From positions 1,417,357-1,455,745 of the forward strand of contig BFEA01000252.1 in the NCBI GenBank assembly GCA_003427395.1: a stretch of DNA of 38,389 bases, given 5' to 3'. This DNA comes from Chara braunii (lineage: Eukaryota > Streptophyta > Charophyceae > Charales > Characeae). This document shows positions 29,691 to 38,389 of the stretch, piece after piece (positions within the stretch are counted from its first letter, which is position 1; each line of letters begins with the position of its first letter). Both the position numbers and the translations under genes were made by a program. Under the pieces are notes generated by a model. The model saw only the letters and a list, made by a program, of their open reading frames with translations. It was not told the DNA's origin and searched no databases.

Positions 29691-31500
29691 AAAGGTTAAC
29701 AGGGACCCATACTATTCAACCCCAAGGTAACACCCCCAACCTTGAAAAGTGCATTGGATATCATTTTTTTCAATTTTTTTTTGTTTTTTTTTTTTGCCCT
29801 GTTTTATTTTTGGTTAAGGTCTGTGTGTGCCAAGTTTGGTGTTTGTTGGGGTCTTGGAGTTCACTGTTTTGGCCAGCCTTGAAAAATCCTGAAAATCTTG
29901 AAAACTGAAAAGAGTGAATTTTGCATGCAAACGCACTTTTGCCTTGGGGTTTAAGGCCTCTTTGATCATTTTTTTTTTATTTTTTTTTTGCTGTTGGTTT
30001 ATTTGGTGTCCACTCTATGGACTGCTGACAAGTCTGGCGTCAAAGGTATGGGACGTTTGTTATAATAACCCTGAAAAAATCCTGAAAATTTAGGGCTCTG
30101 TTAACCTCTTCTCTTCGCCGAGAGATATGGCAGGTGCGAGAAAACGGTGCCTACTTAATTCCCGATGGAACCAAGCGTGGGAAGAGGCTAGTGCAAGTTT
30201 TTGAGCTACAGCGAACATGGGGGCAGGGGCAGATTTTGTATTGAAGCTATAGAATTGACGGTATGGGAGCGCATCTGCCTGCGTCCCAGCGGAAGACTCA
30301 GTTCCCCTGCGTGCACAAAAACGGTTGGCCATGTTAACGGCCTCGACCATCCAGCACGCCCGCTGCGCATGTCTAAATCTAGCTTCGCCTATATGAGTCA
30401 GATATCCTTCGTAATGCTCGTCTTTCTATATGAAGAGTTCACTCCCCACCATCCATAGCTTCCTTTCTGATAGTATGAGGGGATGGCAAACTGACCGGTC
30501 GGAGCAACAAACCAGGATGGAGGGGAGAAGGGGCATGTACCTGGGCATAATGATGGCCTGCATGATCGGCATATGCATGATATTCGGCTACTGCTGATAG
30601 TGATAGAGGGCGTCGAACGCTGGGGAGTATGGGGATTGGCTGGCCGGGTGACCGGTACTCGAACTCTACTCGTTTAAGCTTAATCTCAGGTACGAGTACG
30701 AACTGTATAAGCACGGCCTATTAGTTCTCCAACGGGCTTGTCTGGTCTCAGGCACGGGTACGGATATTCTGCAGAGAGACATACCTGACCTTAGTAGTGG
30801 TCGGCTTGACCGATATCTACGTATGCTCCGTTGCTGCTGCGCACGATCGTTGTGGGGGCAGTATTACATAGAGTTTAGTTATGCTCTCTCCTAGTTGTGC
30901 TTGCTAGGCGCACAGCCACTGGGTATAAATTGTGGAACAGTCGGCTGACGTCGCAGGCTGGTGTGTTTGCAATTTCAATCTACTGGGTAAAGCCTTCGCC
31001 GTGGTTTAGATAAAAGCAAAGGGGGGGGGGCTTTGCTGGTTGCTGAGGGAAGTCATCGATAGTCTGCTATGGCCGTAAGACTGTTCGTTTTTCACCACTG
31101 CTATTGCCGAACTTCACTGTGAATAGTTGAGTGTTCGTTGAGGCATCGCTTGCTATGTCTCGTCAAAGGGTTGGGGTACGAGCTATGCGTTTTAGTGCAG
31201 TTGTTGTATACATGTTGAACAACGCTGGGATTTTGTTGTGCACGAAGTTCTCCGCTGGGGTTGTTGCGTTGTTTTGATTGCGGCAGTTTGTAGGCCATAT
31301 GGTTGCAGCGACACTTTGGAGGAGCGGAGGCATCGCGTGAAGGAAGAAGTGGGACTGCAAGGAAGGTTGTTGCCGCAGCCTGGAACGGTAGTTGTGAATG
31401 GGGGGTTGTCGCTGCAGCTTAGGCAGTCTTCAGGAGAATTGGGCTCAGCGATTTGACTACAGTTTGATCGAGGTCCTGCGATTTGGCTGCCATTGTGGGG
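29691..31500. other. No gene recognised
   Basis: 29690-30090 is AT-rich with T-runs and CCTGAAAATC repeats. From 30090 on, two minus-strand donor-like sites are seen at plus positions 30539 and 30783 (CCCAG|GTACATG and TCAG|GTATGTC), with a His-rich open stretch (EYHAYADHAGHHYAQ) before the first. A G-run lies at 31021-31030. No complete gene can be built. Confidence 0.3.
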
Positions 31501-31949
31501 CCCTTATGTGAAGGAAGATAACAAGGCACTCTCTTGGGAGTTGAGTCAGTCCCTCTCCTGTATCTCGAGAGTCTGAAACCCCTTATCTTCTGCCTTTCTT
31601 ACTCTAAGTCTAGTCCTGATCTGAGAGGAAGGCGGCAGGCGGGATTGCAACTCGTAGAACCGCAGCAAGACTCTGTGGGGAGTCAGCCCACCGATTGCGG
31701 CAGCTCTGCCGGAACTCAGGAGGAGTTCGGGAGGTAGGGAACTGAAAGGTAATCATTGCTTCCCCTCTATAAACCCAGTTATAACCCCTATCTGTATTCC
31801 CTATGTATTGACTGAGTATATTGTATGCCCCTTTACTTTAACTTTCAGTTTGACTTTCAGGACATAACCAGACTAATTAAAGGAATATATGCGCAATGTC
31901 AGTTTCAGTTTTATTGTTTGACTGAAAGCAGATTGTGGGGTTGCATTTG

Positions 31950-32455
31950 GGTCAGACTTGGTCTGGGAAGTCCCCATAAGTTTGGGGAGACCCAGTGTTG
32001 TGTTTCTTTTTGAATTGCCTCGAGAACCAGATATGTTCCATAAGTTTGGGTGGTCTGGTTGCTCTAACTTGTGAGGGTTGAATGTGAATGACCTTTCAGC
32101 GACCAAGCATATTCCATAAGTTTGGGTGGCTTGGTCGCCTTGTTTACTTTGGGTTGTTGTCAGTTTCTTTGGTTTCTGAACGAGGAGGTCTGAACATGTT
32201 TCATAAGTTTTGGTGGCTCAGCCTCTTCCTGCGTTGGTTTTGAGAGAAATGAACCAGGCTGAGGGCCAAGACATGTTCCATAAGTTTGGGTGGTCTTGGT
32301 CCAATGCCACACACATGTTGGAACCATAGGGATATAACTTGGTTATACTTTACTATTATTCTATCTAGGGATATAACTTGGCTATACTTTACTATTATTC
32401 TATCTATGAACATACTAGTCAGACAAGGTTCCATAAGTTTGGGTGGTCTGACTAT
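31950..32455 (+). other. Ordered hairpin array with constant loop, copy 2
   Basis: Six hairpins share the loop GTTCCATAAGTTTGGGTGG or a close variant. Stems are CTGGG/CCCAG with inner TCCCC/GGGGA (about 31963-31994); AACCAGA/TCTGGTT (32025 with 32054, perfect); GCGACCAAGC/GCTTGGTCGC (32099 with 32129, perfect 10 bp); GAGGAGGTCTGA/TCAGCCTCTTC (32182 with 32218, one bulge, one G-U); GGGCCAAGAC/GTCTTGGTCC (32263 with 32293, one G-U); and TAGTCAGAC/GTCTGACTA (32416 with 32446, perfect). The loops are the same while the stems differ. The order is shared with copy 1. Confidence 0.7.
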
Positions 32456-32598
32456 AGCTTATCACCAACTGAAGAGAGTATTAATTAAGAATAAACTTGT
32501 GGTAAGAAGGGGCAGGTTGAACCTCGATCTAAGTTAATCGGTTCAATCATATGCTACCTTGTAAGACTAAGTGCAGACAATTATATTATCACGTTCTT

Positions 32599-33774
32599 AT
32601 CCCATCTCTCTTTACCTTTGTCTTTTTCCACTGCCAGACGATCTGCCGCTGTCATAAGGTTATCTTCCAAACCGTAGGTTATCTGTCTTGTTCAGGCAGC
32701 TATGAGTTCCTCTCTGGACATCTCCTCCGCCCAGTCGACGGTTGTCCAGCTGTCAACGTGAAACTCTATGGGAAGCGGACAATGTCGCCCAAACCACAAG
32801 GTGTACGGTGGGTATCCGGTACTAGCCCAGAATGTGACGTTGTCCGCCCATATTGCGTATCTAAAATATTGTGGGCAATCACTGTCCTTACCCTTGCACC
32901 ACTTGGACAGTGACGCTATCAGAGTCTGGTGTCCCCTCTCTACTGGGGAGTTCGACTGTGGGTGATAGGCGGTGGCTATCGAAACTCTCGCCCCGGCTCT
33001 CCTAAACACGCTCTGAACCTCGTCGGCTAGGAATTCCGCTCCTCTGTCCATTACTATCTTGCTGACACAACCATACTTAGATAAGTACTCTAGGACAAAG
33101 TTCTTTACTTCCTTTGCCGTCTTACTCCTGATAGGTCTACCGTCCACGAACCCAGTGAAATCGTCTCGTATGTTCACGACGTAGTTCATATTGCCTACCC
33201 CTTTCGGCATTTTCACTAGATCGATGTGTACCTTCTCTCCTGGTCTGGTCGGATAGGATGGATGAAGTGGCTCTTTTTATTTCACAAGAGCTCTCTTCTG
33301 GCACTCTTCGCAGGTCCTACAGTGTCTCTCGGCGTCCTTATACTATTCTTCCCACCAATACAACCTGCGTACCTTTTCGTAGGTTCCTTTGACTCCTCTG
33401 TGTCCTCGGACTACCCCGTCGTGAAGCTCCGCAACTATTGTCTGTCTCTCCTCAGGATCACAGACTACTCGTAAGGGCTTTATCGACCCTGCTGGCCTTC
33501 GGAAAAGGTGGCCCGCTCTAAGGCAGTACTAGGATGCTTGCCTCCTGATATCTGAATCTTGACTCTCCTCTCACGTCAGGTGTAGTCCGATCGTTCGGTA
33601 CTTGCCCTCGTAAAGATTAACTAGAAATCTTTCGGCGCGTCTCGGCTCTGCCATTGTCAGGGCCCCAGCTACTATCGGACGCTCGAGAGGGATGCGTGAA
33701 AGTCCATCTGCCGCGGCATTTTTAGTACCAGATATCCTCTCAACCGTGTAATCATATAGCCGAATCCGTATTAA
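32599..33774 (-). pseudogene. End of RNase H and integrase of element B
   Basis: This continues in the same frame as RT-RNase H beyond a TGA at 33775-33777, which stands where element A has Trp (TGG to TGA). The RNase H end AADGLSR is followed by the zinc module (HDGVVRGH and CRTCEEC). The catalytic residues are Asp in VHIDLV, Asp in IVMDRGAEF and Glu in SPVERGHQTL. Further stops are TGA 33571-33573, TAG 33529-33531, TAG 33343-33345 (element A has Gln), TAA 33277-33279 (element A has Tyr) and TGA 32692-32694. The core from 33216 to 32695 is open. No frameshift occurs over 2.7 kb of pol, so decay is by point mutation only. Confidence 0.85.
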
Positions 33775-35349
33775 TCATCGGGCGATGGTCGGGTCCATCA
33801 GACGAAAGTCCTTCTGGAGGACAGAGGCAACCGCGGTGGGGTCTACTCTCAAGATGAACCGTCGCCCATAGATATAGTGTCTGAACGTGTCTAGACACCG
33901 GAGAACAGCTAACACTTCCTTCTTGAATTGACTGTAGTTACGCTCAGCCGTATTAAGTGTCCTACTCTCAAATCTTAACAGTCTTTCCTTCCCTCCAGCG
34001 TCCTTTTGAGACAGCAAACCACCCACTGAACATGGTCCAACATCCGTGGATACTATGAAGGGTCTCTCGGTCTCATCGTCAAAGAATGGCACACCCAACA
34101 CGCGTCCTCCTTCCTTAAATTCATCCTTAAGTTCTTGCATAGCGAGTTCCTGCGAAGAATTCCAATAGAATTTTTCAGTCTTTCGAAGGAGTAACCTCAA
34201 TGGCTCAGCCTTCTCCACATACCCCCGTATGAATATACGCCAGTAACCGACCACTCCTAGAAACAGTCGGACCTCGGTTGGGCTATGTAACGGTGAGGGC
34301 CAGTTCAGAAGTTTGTCTAACTTCGCCGGATCTGCTCGGCGTCCTCTCGAGTGACAGATAAAACCAAAGATCTTAATAGTCGAGACGGCCCATCGGCTCT
34401 TTGTTCCGCTGACTGTTAAATTCGCATCGTCCAGCTGCTCGAGTACCACGCAAATATATGTTAGGTGCTGCTCGACGAATCTTCTAACTCCAGGTACAAC
34501 CTCTGTCTCATCCCTGTCTACTGGCCCTTTTATAGGAAAGTCATCCAGAAAAACTTCAACCTTATCAGGGATGAAGTCCTTGAGGACGGCTACCATGACT
34601 CTCTGAAAAACGGCTACCCCATTAGTCCAACCCATATGGACGACCATCATTTGTATTAGTCCAAATGGCGTATGCATAGCCGTGAGGTGTCTGTCCCTAG
34701 GGTCAAGCGGTACCTCATCATTACCTGAGAACAGATCACAGACCGAATAAATCGACCTTCCTGCGGCGCCTTTTGCCAGTAAATCGGCATGTGGCACGGA
34801 GCCCACGCCTCGTATCGTCACCTCGTTGACCTTCTGAAGGTCTTGGATCCATCGGATCTTGCCATTCGGCTTTCGTAGGAAGAACCATCGATTAGCATAA
34901 GCGCTATTAGACGGCTCCGCAACGTGGGAAACNATNTTTTCTTTCAGGAAAGCGATAACTTCTTCCNTCTCCTTCTGGGCGTATTTNCATCCTGCGTCAT
35001 TCCAAGGAACATGTGGAATCGTATAAATCCTCGCTGGCTTAGCGTATCGAGGGTCAATCCTACCGCGCTCCGCGTCGCTGAAAGCTATTGCCTTATCACA
35101 TGTCTTCATAATTTCTATCACACGTCCTCGCTCCTGTGGGGTCAGATTTCCATCTCCGATGTCCATCCCTGCTATCCTCTCTTCCGTTAGGCGTTGTGGC
35201 TCCTTTTTCTTTCTTTCTTTGATTTCTTTTGCAATCTCTTCTTCTGATACCCCATCAAGTGTCGATCGTTCGCGGCCCACCGCCGCTGGCTTAACTTTTT
35301 GAGCTACTCGCTTGTGTCGCTTGGGTAGCCCCCCATAGGGGGCCGTGCC
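33775..35349 (-). CDS. pol: Reverse transcriptase and RNase H of element B
   Basis: The open frame contains an RT domain with RWIQDLQKVNEVT, the first catalytic Asp in SVCDLFSGNDE and the FLDD box (residues 244-247 counted from the Met at 35280). The connection FLGVVGYWRIFI is followed by RNase H residues Asp in VSTDVGPCSVG, Glu in QFKKEVLAVL and Asp in RVDPTAV. The Met at 35280 is probably not the true start. Similarity to element A continues upstream (GGLPKRHKRVAQKVKPAAV) to the slippery site at 35352-35358, so pol is best read as a -1 fusion to protease. Single Ns near 34933-34987 leave four residues undetermined. Confidence 0.85.
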   Translation of the reverse strand, partial: GTAPYGGLPKRHKRVAQKVKPAAVGRERSTLDGVSEEEIAKEIKERKKKEPQRLTEERIAGMDIGDGNLTPQERGRVIEIMKTCDKAIAFSDAERGRIDPRYAKPARIYTIPHVPWNDAGXKYAQKEXEEVIAFLKEXXVSHVAEPSNSAYANRWFFLRKPNGKIRWIQDLQKVNEVTIRGVGSVPHADLLAKGAAGRSIYSVCDLFSGNDEVPLDPRDRHLTAMHTPFGLIQMMVVHMGWTNGVAVFQRVMVAVLKDFIPDKVEVFLDDFPIKGPVDRDETEVVPGVRRFVEQHLTYICVVLEQLDDANLTVSGTKSRWAVSTIKIFGFICHSRGRRADPAKLDKLLNWPSPLHSPTEVRLFLGVVGYWRIFIRGYVEKAEPLRLLLRKTEKFYWNSSQELAMQELKDEFKEGGRVLGVPFFDDETERPFIVSTDVGPCSVGGLLSQKDAGGKERLLRFESRTLNTAERNYSQFKKEVLAVLRCLDTFRHYIYGRRFILRVDPTAVASVLQKDFRLMDPTIAR

Positions 35350-36197
35350 CTTAAAAAAGACACGGATACCACACCGCCAAATTCCTCATCTTTTTCCTTT
35401 GGGTACGAGTTGCCGTCCACTATTAGCCGACTCCCTAAATCTTCCACTTCCACGATCCGACCTTCTTCCTCTGTGAGCAGTGGTTCATATCTCTTCTCGT
35501 GAAATCGCACCGCGCGGCCGGAGATAGGTAACGACTTAATCTGATCACAAGGTCTTGCACCCACAGCGAGAGTTGCTCTGTTCCTCGGGTCCCGAGGCTC
35601 CACTGTCTCAATCATTACCCGCGTCCCGTCTGGCTTCCTAATGGACAATGTTTGGCTCCCATCAGGTCGCTCTATCGTCACCGAATGCACGTGGCTCAGC
35701 CACGTTCGACCCAAGAGCAGGTCGGAGCTGCAGTTCTTGACTGCAAAAACAGGCAGGGTCACTCGTACCCCTTGGACCTCTATGGCTGCCTTGTGACAAA
35801 CCCCAGTGATCTGTTGCTTTCTTCCATCAGCCGTCTCTATCTCGAATAGGTATGACCTATCGAGGCCTAGTCCGACCTGTACTGCCAGGTCCTCGTCTAT
35901 GATGACAGCCTCACTGCCGTTATCGATCACAGCATCGAGTATCGCTGCATCGTTTATAATCGTCTCCACGGCCCCGCTACCAAGTATATAAAACTTGTCT
36001 GGAGGCACACCTTCCATTCCATCGAGAAGGACTGTCGCCATGCGATCTGCTCTGGCAGTCACCCCCGTTACTGCTACTGTAGGAGCTTCCGCCTTAGGGG
36101 CCCCCTGACCCTCCTTGCTCATACCGCCCTCGCGAATCATTCCGGCGGTCCCCTCGGTTGTACCATCCCCGCGACTCGTCGCGCTGCTCTCTCGCAT
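35304..36197 (-). CDS. pro: Retropepsin-like aspartic protease of element B
   Basis: The open frame has the active site AVIDNGSEA (Asp at residue 92 from the Met at 36197), the same DNG variant as element A. DLLLGRTWLS is the second conserved region. FYILGSG and the LSIRxPDG segments also align with element A. The frame runs 48 nt past the slippery heptamer before stopping. It overlaps the end of the gag frame by about 100 nt in the +1 register, so either an indel or a second recoding event joins gag to pro; in element A the two are in one frame. Confidence 0.8.
   Translation of the reverse strand: MRESSATSRGDGTTEGTAGMIREGGMSKEGQGAPKAEAPTVAVTGVTARADRMATVLLDGMEGVPPDKFYILGSGAVETIINDAAILDAVIDNGSEAVIIDEDLAVQVGLGLDRSYLFEIETADGRKQQITGVCHKAAIEVQGVRVTLPVFAVKNCSSDLLLGRTWLSHVHSVTIERPDGSQTLSIRKPDGTRVMIETVEPRDPRNRATLAVGARPCDQIKSLPISGRAVRFHEKRYEPLLTEEEGRIVEVEDLGSRLIVDGNSYPKEKDEEFGGVVSVSFLRARPPMGGYPSDTSE
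35328..35344 (-). promoter_or_regulatory. GC hairpin downstream of the slippery site
   Basis: On the minus strand GGCCCCC-TAT-GGGGGGC forms a stem of five to six G-C pairs. It starts about 8 nt after the heptamer, the usual spacing for a frameshift stimulator. Flanking GGG and CCC could extend it. Confidence 0.6.
35352..35358 (-). promoter_or_regulatory. Slippery heptamer T TTT TTA between pro and pol of element B
   Basis: In the protease frame the codons are TC(T TTT TTA) AGG. A -1 slip gives FFKGTAPYGGLP and enters the RT frame. The heptamer is of the X XXY YYZ class known from retroviral gag-pol junctions. Element A has T TTT TTG at the equivalent place. Confidence 0.75.
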
Positions 36198-37872
36198 CTA
36201 CCCCGCGCTCAAACCGTCCGCGCGACCCATCTTGTCGTTCCCAGTCCCGATCTCCTCTCTCATACCTACCACCTCTGTAACCATCTCGACCTGACCTCTC
36301 GTATCTGTCATCCCTATATCCATCTCGGTCCGATCTCTCGTATCTGTCGTCCCTATGTCCATCTCGTCGGCCCTGATCTCTCTCCCATCGGCCGCGGGAG
36401 TCGCCTTTACCCCGATCAGCCTCATAGCGAGGGCTTCGCGGGTAATCATCCAGCCTTCTTGCTCGCGCAAACGGTTCGCGATCTCTGCGGTCTCGGTCTA
36501 TCTCATCATCCCTACGTCGTCATGGCTCATCGTCTCTCTCTCTTCCCCTCGTACGATAATCAGTCAGCGTCCGAGGATTTCTATCCTCGACACTCCTCCA
36601 GGAATCGTTGTTCCTACGGTCCTAGCGAAGTGAATAGGGCCCTTCAGGTTTGTCCCGGTAGGCCATGGCCCCTGTAGTGGTCACAACCTCTGTAACCTGT
36701 CTCGTTAATCCCTTTACCATGTCCCGTATCTCCTTCACTTCCTCAGCGATGGCCTCATTCTTCTTCGACCAGGGATAATCCTTGAAATCAGGACATCTAT
36801 CCGTGGCATACTCCTTGTAGAGAGAGAAGTCACGTCTCCTCATCCCTCTCCACACCAAGTCCTTGTAATCGTCTGCCTCTGCCTTTATCGCGAGCTTTAC
36901 GACTTCTGGGAAATCAAGCCTGTCGCGCGGAAGATCTCTAAGTATACTCTTTTGCCTACCTTTGGACAAGTGTCCGATGAAGATAGTACAGCGCTCGACC
37001 TCTGAGATCTTCCCCTTCTTCATCAGCACGTCAGAGATCTTCTAGAAACGCATCCCAAATGCCCGTACGCTCTCATCTTCATCTTGAGTCATTGTTTCAA
37101 GGTCCTTGATGGAATACTTGTTGTCCTCAAGTTTGTAAATTTCAACGAGGTTCTTCTTGTACGTAGTCCATTTCCCATCCTTCGGTCGAGCTTCCTTAAC
37201 TTCCCTACCGAGACTTGGGTCCACATTAAACAGAAAGTTCTCTATAATCTCTTCCTCCCACCACTGACTTCGGTTGGCGTGAAGCTCCCACTTCTCCAGA
37301 TATTCTGTGATACCATAGCCCCTGAAGGTAGGAGGCTCTGAGGCCTTGTGCGTAATAATATAGCGATCCTTGCTCTCGTAAGGGACTGGATGTGACTCCC
37401 CTGTCTAGGGGTCGAAGACTCGCCTGAGCGGCGCCCTGTCTCTATCTTTGTCCCTCCAATAGGAATCTCTCAAACTCTCTCTCCAGTCGTCTCTGTGCCT
37501 GTCCGCTATGGTGTCCCTCCGCTCGTACTCGGGCGAGCGTCGCCTCGTCGCTTCTCGTCGTCCGCTCGAGGTACCCGTCCTTAGAGCCTCCTGCGGCTCT
37601 TTCGCAACTGGTTCGCCTCTTATGTCGGACCCTCTGTCATTGGTTTGGTCAGCCCATCTCAGCGGTGCTTCTTGCCTAATTCGTTCCTTCAGATCCCTCA
37701 GTGCTCGATCGGGCGATGTCCTGTACTCCTCTTCCGCTTCGCCCGTGGTCGGTTGTGGCCCTATCGTGTCGGGTTCCATTGGACCGCCAGAAGATGCAGT
37801 TAGGTATTCTAGCCAACTGTTACAGCCCGACCCTATGACAGTCGCTGCAGCCCGGACCCGTCTCCTTGTCAC
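36094..37872 (-). pseudogene. gag: Gag of element B
   Basis: One frame runs from 37872 to 36094 with TAG at 37405-37407, TAG at 37042-37044, TAG at 36622-36624 and a TGA near 36525. The capsid part aligns with element A (GITEYLEKWELHA, then WTTYKKNLVEIYKL, then KISEVERCTIF). No CCHC knuckle is present. The C-terminal region is instead Arg/Asp-rich with ~13-residue repeats of the type RDGYRDDRYERS (39-bp period, 36275-36365). The start is uncertain: no ATG is obvious, the upstream frame is closed by TAA near 37890, and further gag-like sequence seems to lie in another frame up to about 38113. Confidence 0.75.
36275..36365 (-). repeat. 39-bp tandem repeats in element B gag
   Basis: Two full units and a partial one on the plus strand begin CCATCTCG and contain CTCTCGTATCTGTC. 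They encode the RDG(Y/H)RDDRYERS repeats. Confidence 0.8.
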
Positions 37873-38154
37873 GGCTCGCGTCCGCCTCCAATCTTAGCTC
37901 TCGACTGCCTTGATTACCACCTCCAGTATCCCGTACCGGTCGCAGATCTCGTGTTCTCCCTCTATCCCAAGAATCCTTGTGTCTAAGTAACCTCTCCTTC
38001 GGGATCGGCCAACAAGGCCGTGCCTGTCCGGATCCGCAGTACGTCCGTGACAAGACCTCTATCCTTGAGACAGATCGCAGTCCCAAACCTAGCCAATGTC
38101 TCCTGATCAACACCCCTCAAGAGTCTCGGAGCATCTCTCTGTCCTCCTTGCTAG

Positions 38155-38389
38155 TTCTCCTAGCCAGCGTTGTCGAGCGGGGATCCCCGGGGGCAAAGCC
38201 GGTGTTAGGCTGCGGACCCCGGACCCCCGCCGCGGGGGTCATCCAACCCCGCCACCGCCGGACGACCCCCGCCGCCGCCCAGCCCCGGGTACCCCGCCGC
38301 CTAACCCCGCAGGCCCGCCCCTCCGGCCCCGCAACCCCGCCCCCGCATCGCCCCCGCACCGCACTCCCGCCACCGCGACCCCGCCCGGG
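38155..38389. other. Abrupt, extremely GC-rich low-complexity end
   Basis: Composition changes sharply after about 38155 to C-rich runs such as CCCCGCCGCC, with very little A or T. Nothing else in the window resembles it. The minus-strand ORF here is a by-product of this composition. It may be an assembly artefact or a GC-rich satellite. Confidence 0.6.

Larger units (their letters stand above)
27940..32598 (+). repeat. Large noncoding repeat block, copy 2
   Basis: This is the counterpart of about 20380-24620 in direct orientation: the same left phrases near 28077-28260, a ~180-bp unit array at 28990-29690 and a hairpin array at 31950-32455. It ends about where the integrase of element B is cut. 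An extra AT-rich part at 29690-30090 has repeated CCTGAAAATC phrases and T-runs. Confidence 0.55.
32599..38150 (-). mobile_element. Element B: Ty3/gypsy retrotransposon, truncated
   Basis: Reading right to left on the minus strand it holds Gag, protease, RT, RNase H and integrase, all clearly related to element A. No LTR of B is in the window. Its 3' part is missing: the integrase reading breaks off near 32598 after KGKERWDKN, just before the GPY/F module. Pol has nonsense codons but no indels. Confidence 0.85.

Noticed and set aside
3952-37407. Many TAG/TAA codons at Gln positions suggested a genetic code in which TAR means Gln, as in some ulvophyte algae.
   Set aside because: TGA stops at Arg and Trp positions, a TAA at a Tyr position and several frameshifts occur in the same genes, so decay by deamination explains all of them together. 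Several ORF junctions also use TAG as a real stop.

Overview
This is a eukaryotic, transposon-dominated window with no convincing host protein-coding gene. It holds two related Ty3/gypsy-type LTR retrotransposons on opposite strands, long dinucleotide and tetranucleotide microsatellites, poly-T runs, a scaffold gap of Ns at 18350-18681 and intron-like signals. The reverse transcriptase and integrase style, the Asp-tRNA-type primer site and the repeat-choked, low-gene-density character suggest a large-genome streptophyte (a charophyte alga or early-diverging plant is my best guess). The sequence alone does not settle the species.

Element A, plus strand, fills 1 to 20029. The window opens inside its 5' LTR (1-927). 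An Asp-tRNA-like primer-binding site follows at 931-948, then a leader with an acidic-tailed ORF (1486-2046) and a candidate intron. Next comes a roughly 5.5-kb cluster of about ten small ORFs (2657-8117) that match nothing I recognise. They include a family in three tandem copies and a second family in four tandem copies, and most join by overlapping stop-start codons. Only after this cluster come gag (from 8128, with a CCHC zinc knuckle), protease, reverse transcriptase, RNase H, integrase with a GPY/F-like end, and an arginine-rich tail. The 3' LTR ends at 20029 and differs from the 5' LTR by roughly 40 bases in about 690 by eye, so the copy is old. It carries many stops and small frameshifts.

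Element B, minus strand, runs from the right end of the window to about 32598. It encodes Gag, protease, RT-RNase H and most of integrase, and is cut off inside the integrase C-terminal region. In both elements protease and RT are joined by a -1 frame change at the same slippery heptamer type (T TTT TTR). In B a GC hairpin lies at canonical spacing behind it.

Between the elements, about 20.4-24.6 kb and 27.9-32.6 kb appear to be two diverged direct copies of one noncoding block. Each has a diverged left part, a tandem array of about 180-bp units that each carry a hairpin, a middle part with minus-strand splice-donor-like sites, and a right part carrying an ordered array of hairpins. In those right-hand hairpins the loop is constant (CCATAAGTTTGG type) while every stem differs in sequence yet keeps pairing, with G-U wobbles and covariation. 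This looks like selection on a structured RNA or DNA and, with the extra-ORF cluster of element A, is the most promising undescribed feature here. The spacer between the two blocks is low-complexity and tandem-repeat DNA.

The last ~230 bp switch abruptly to extremely GC-rich, low-complexity sequence and may be an assembly artefact.
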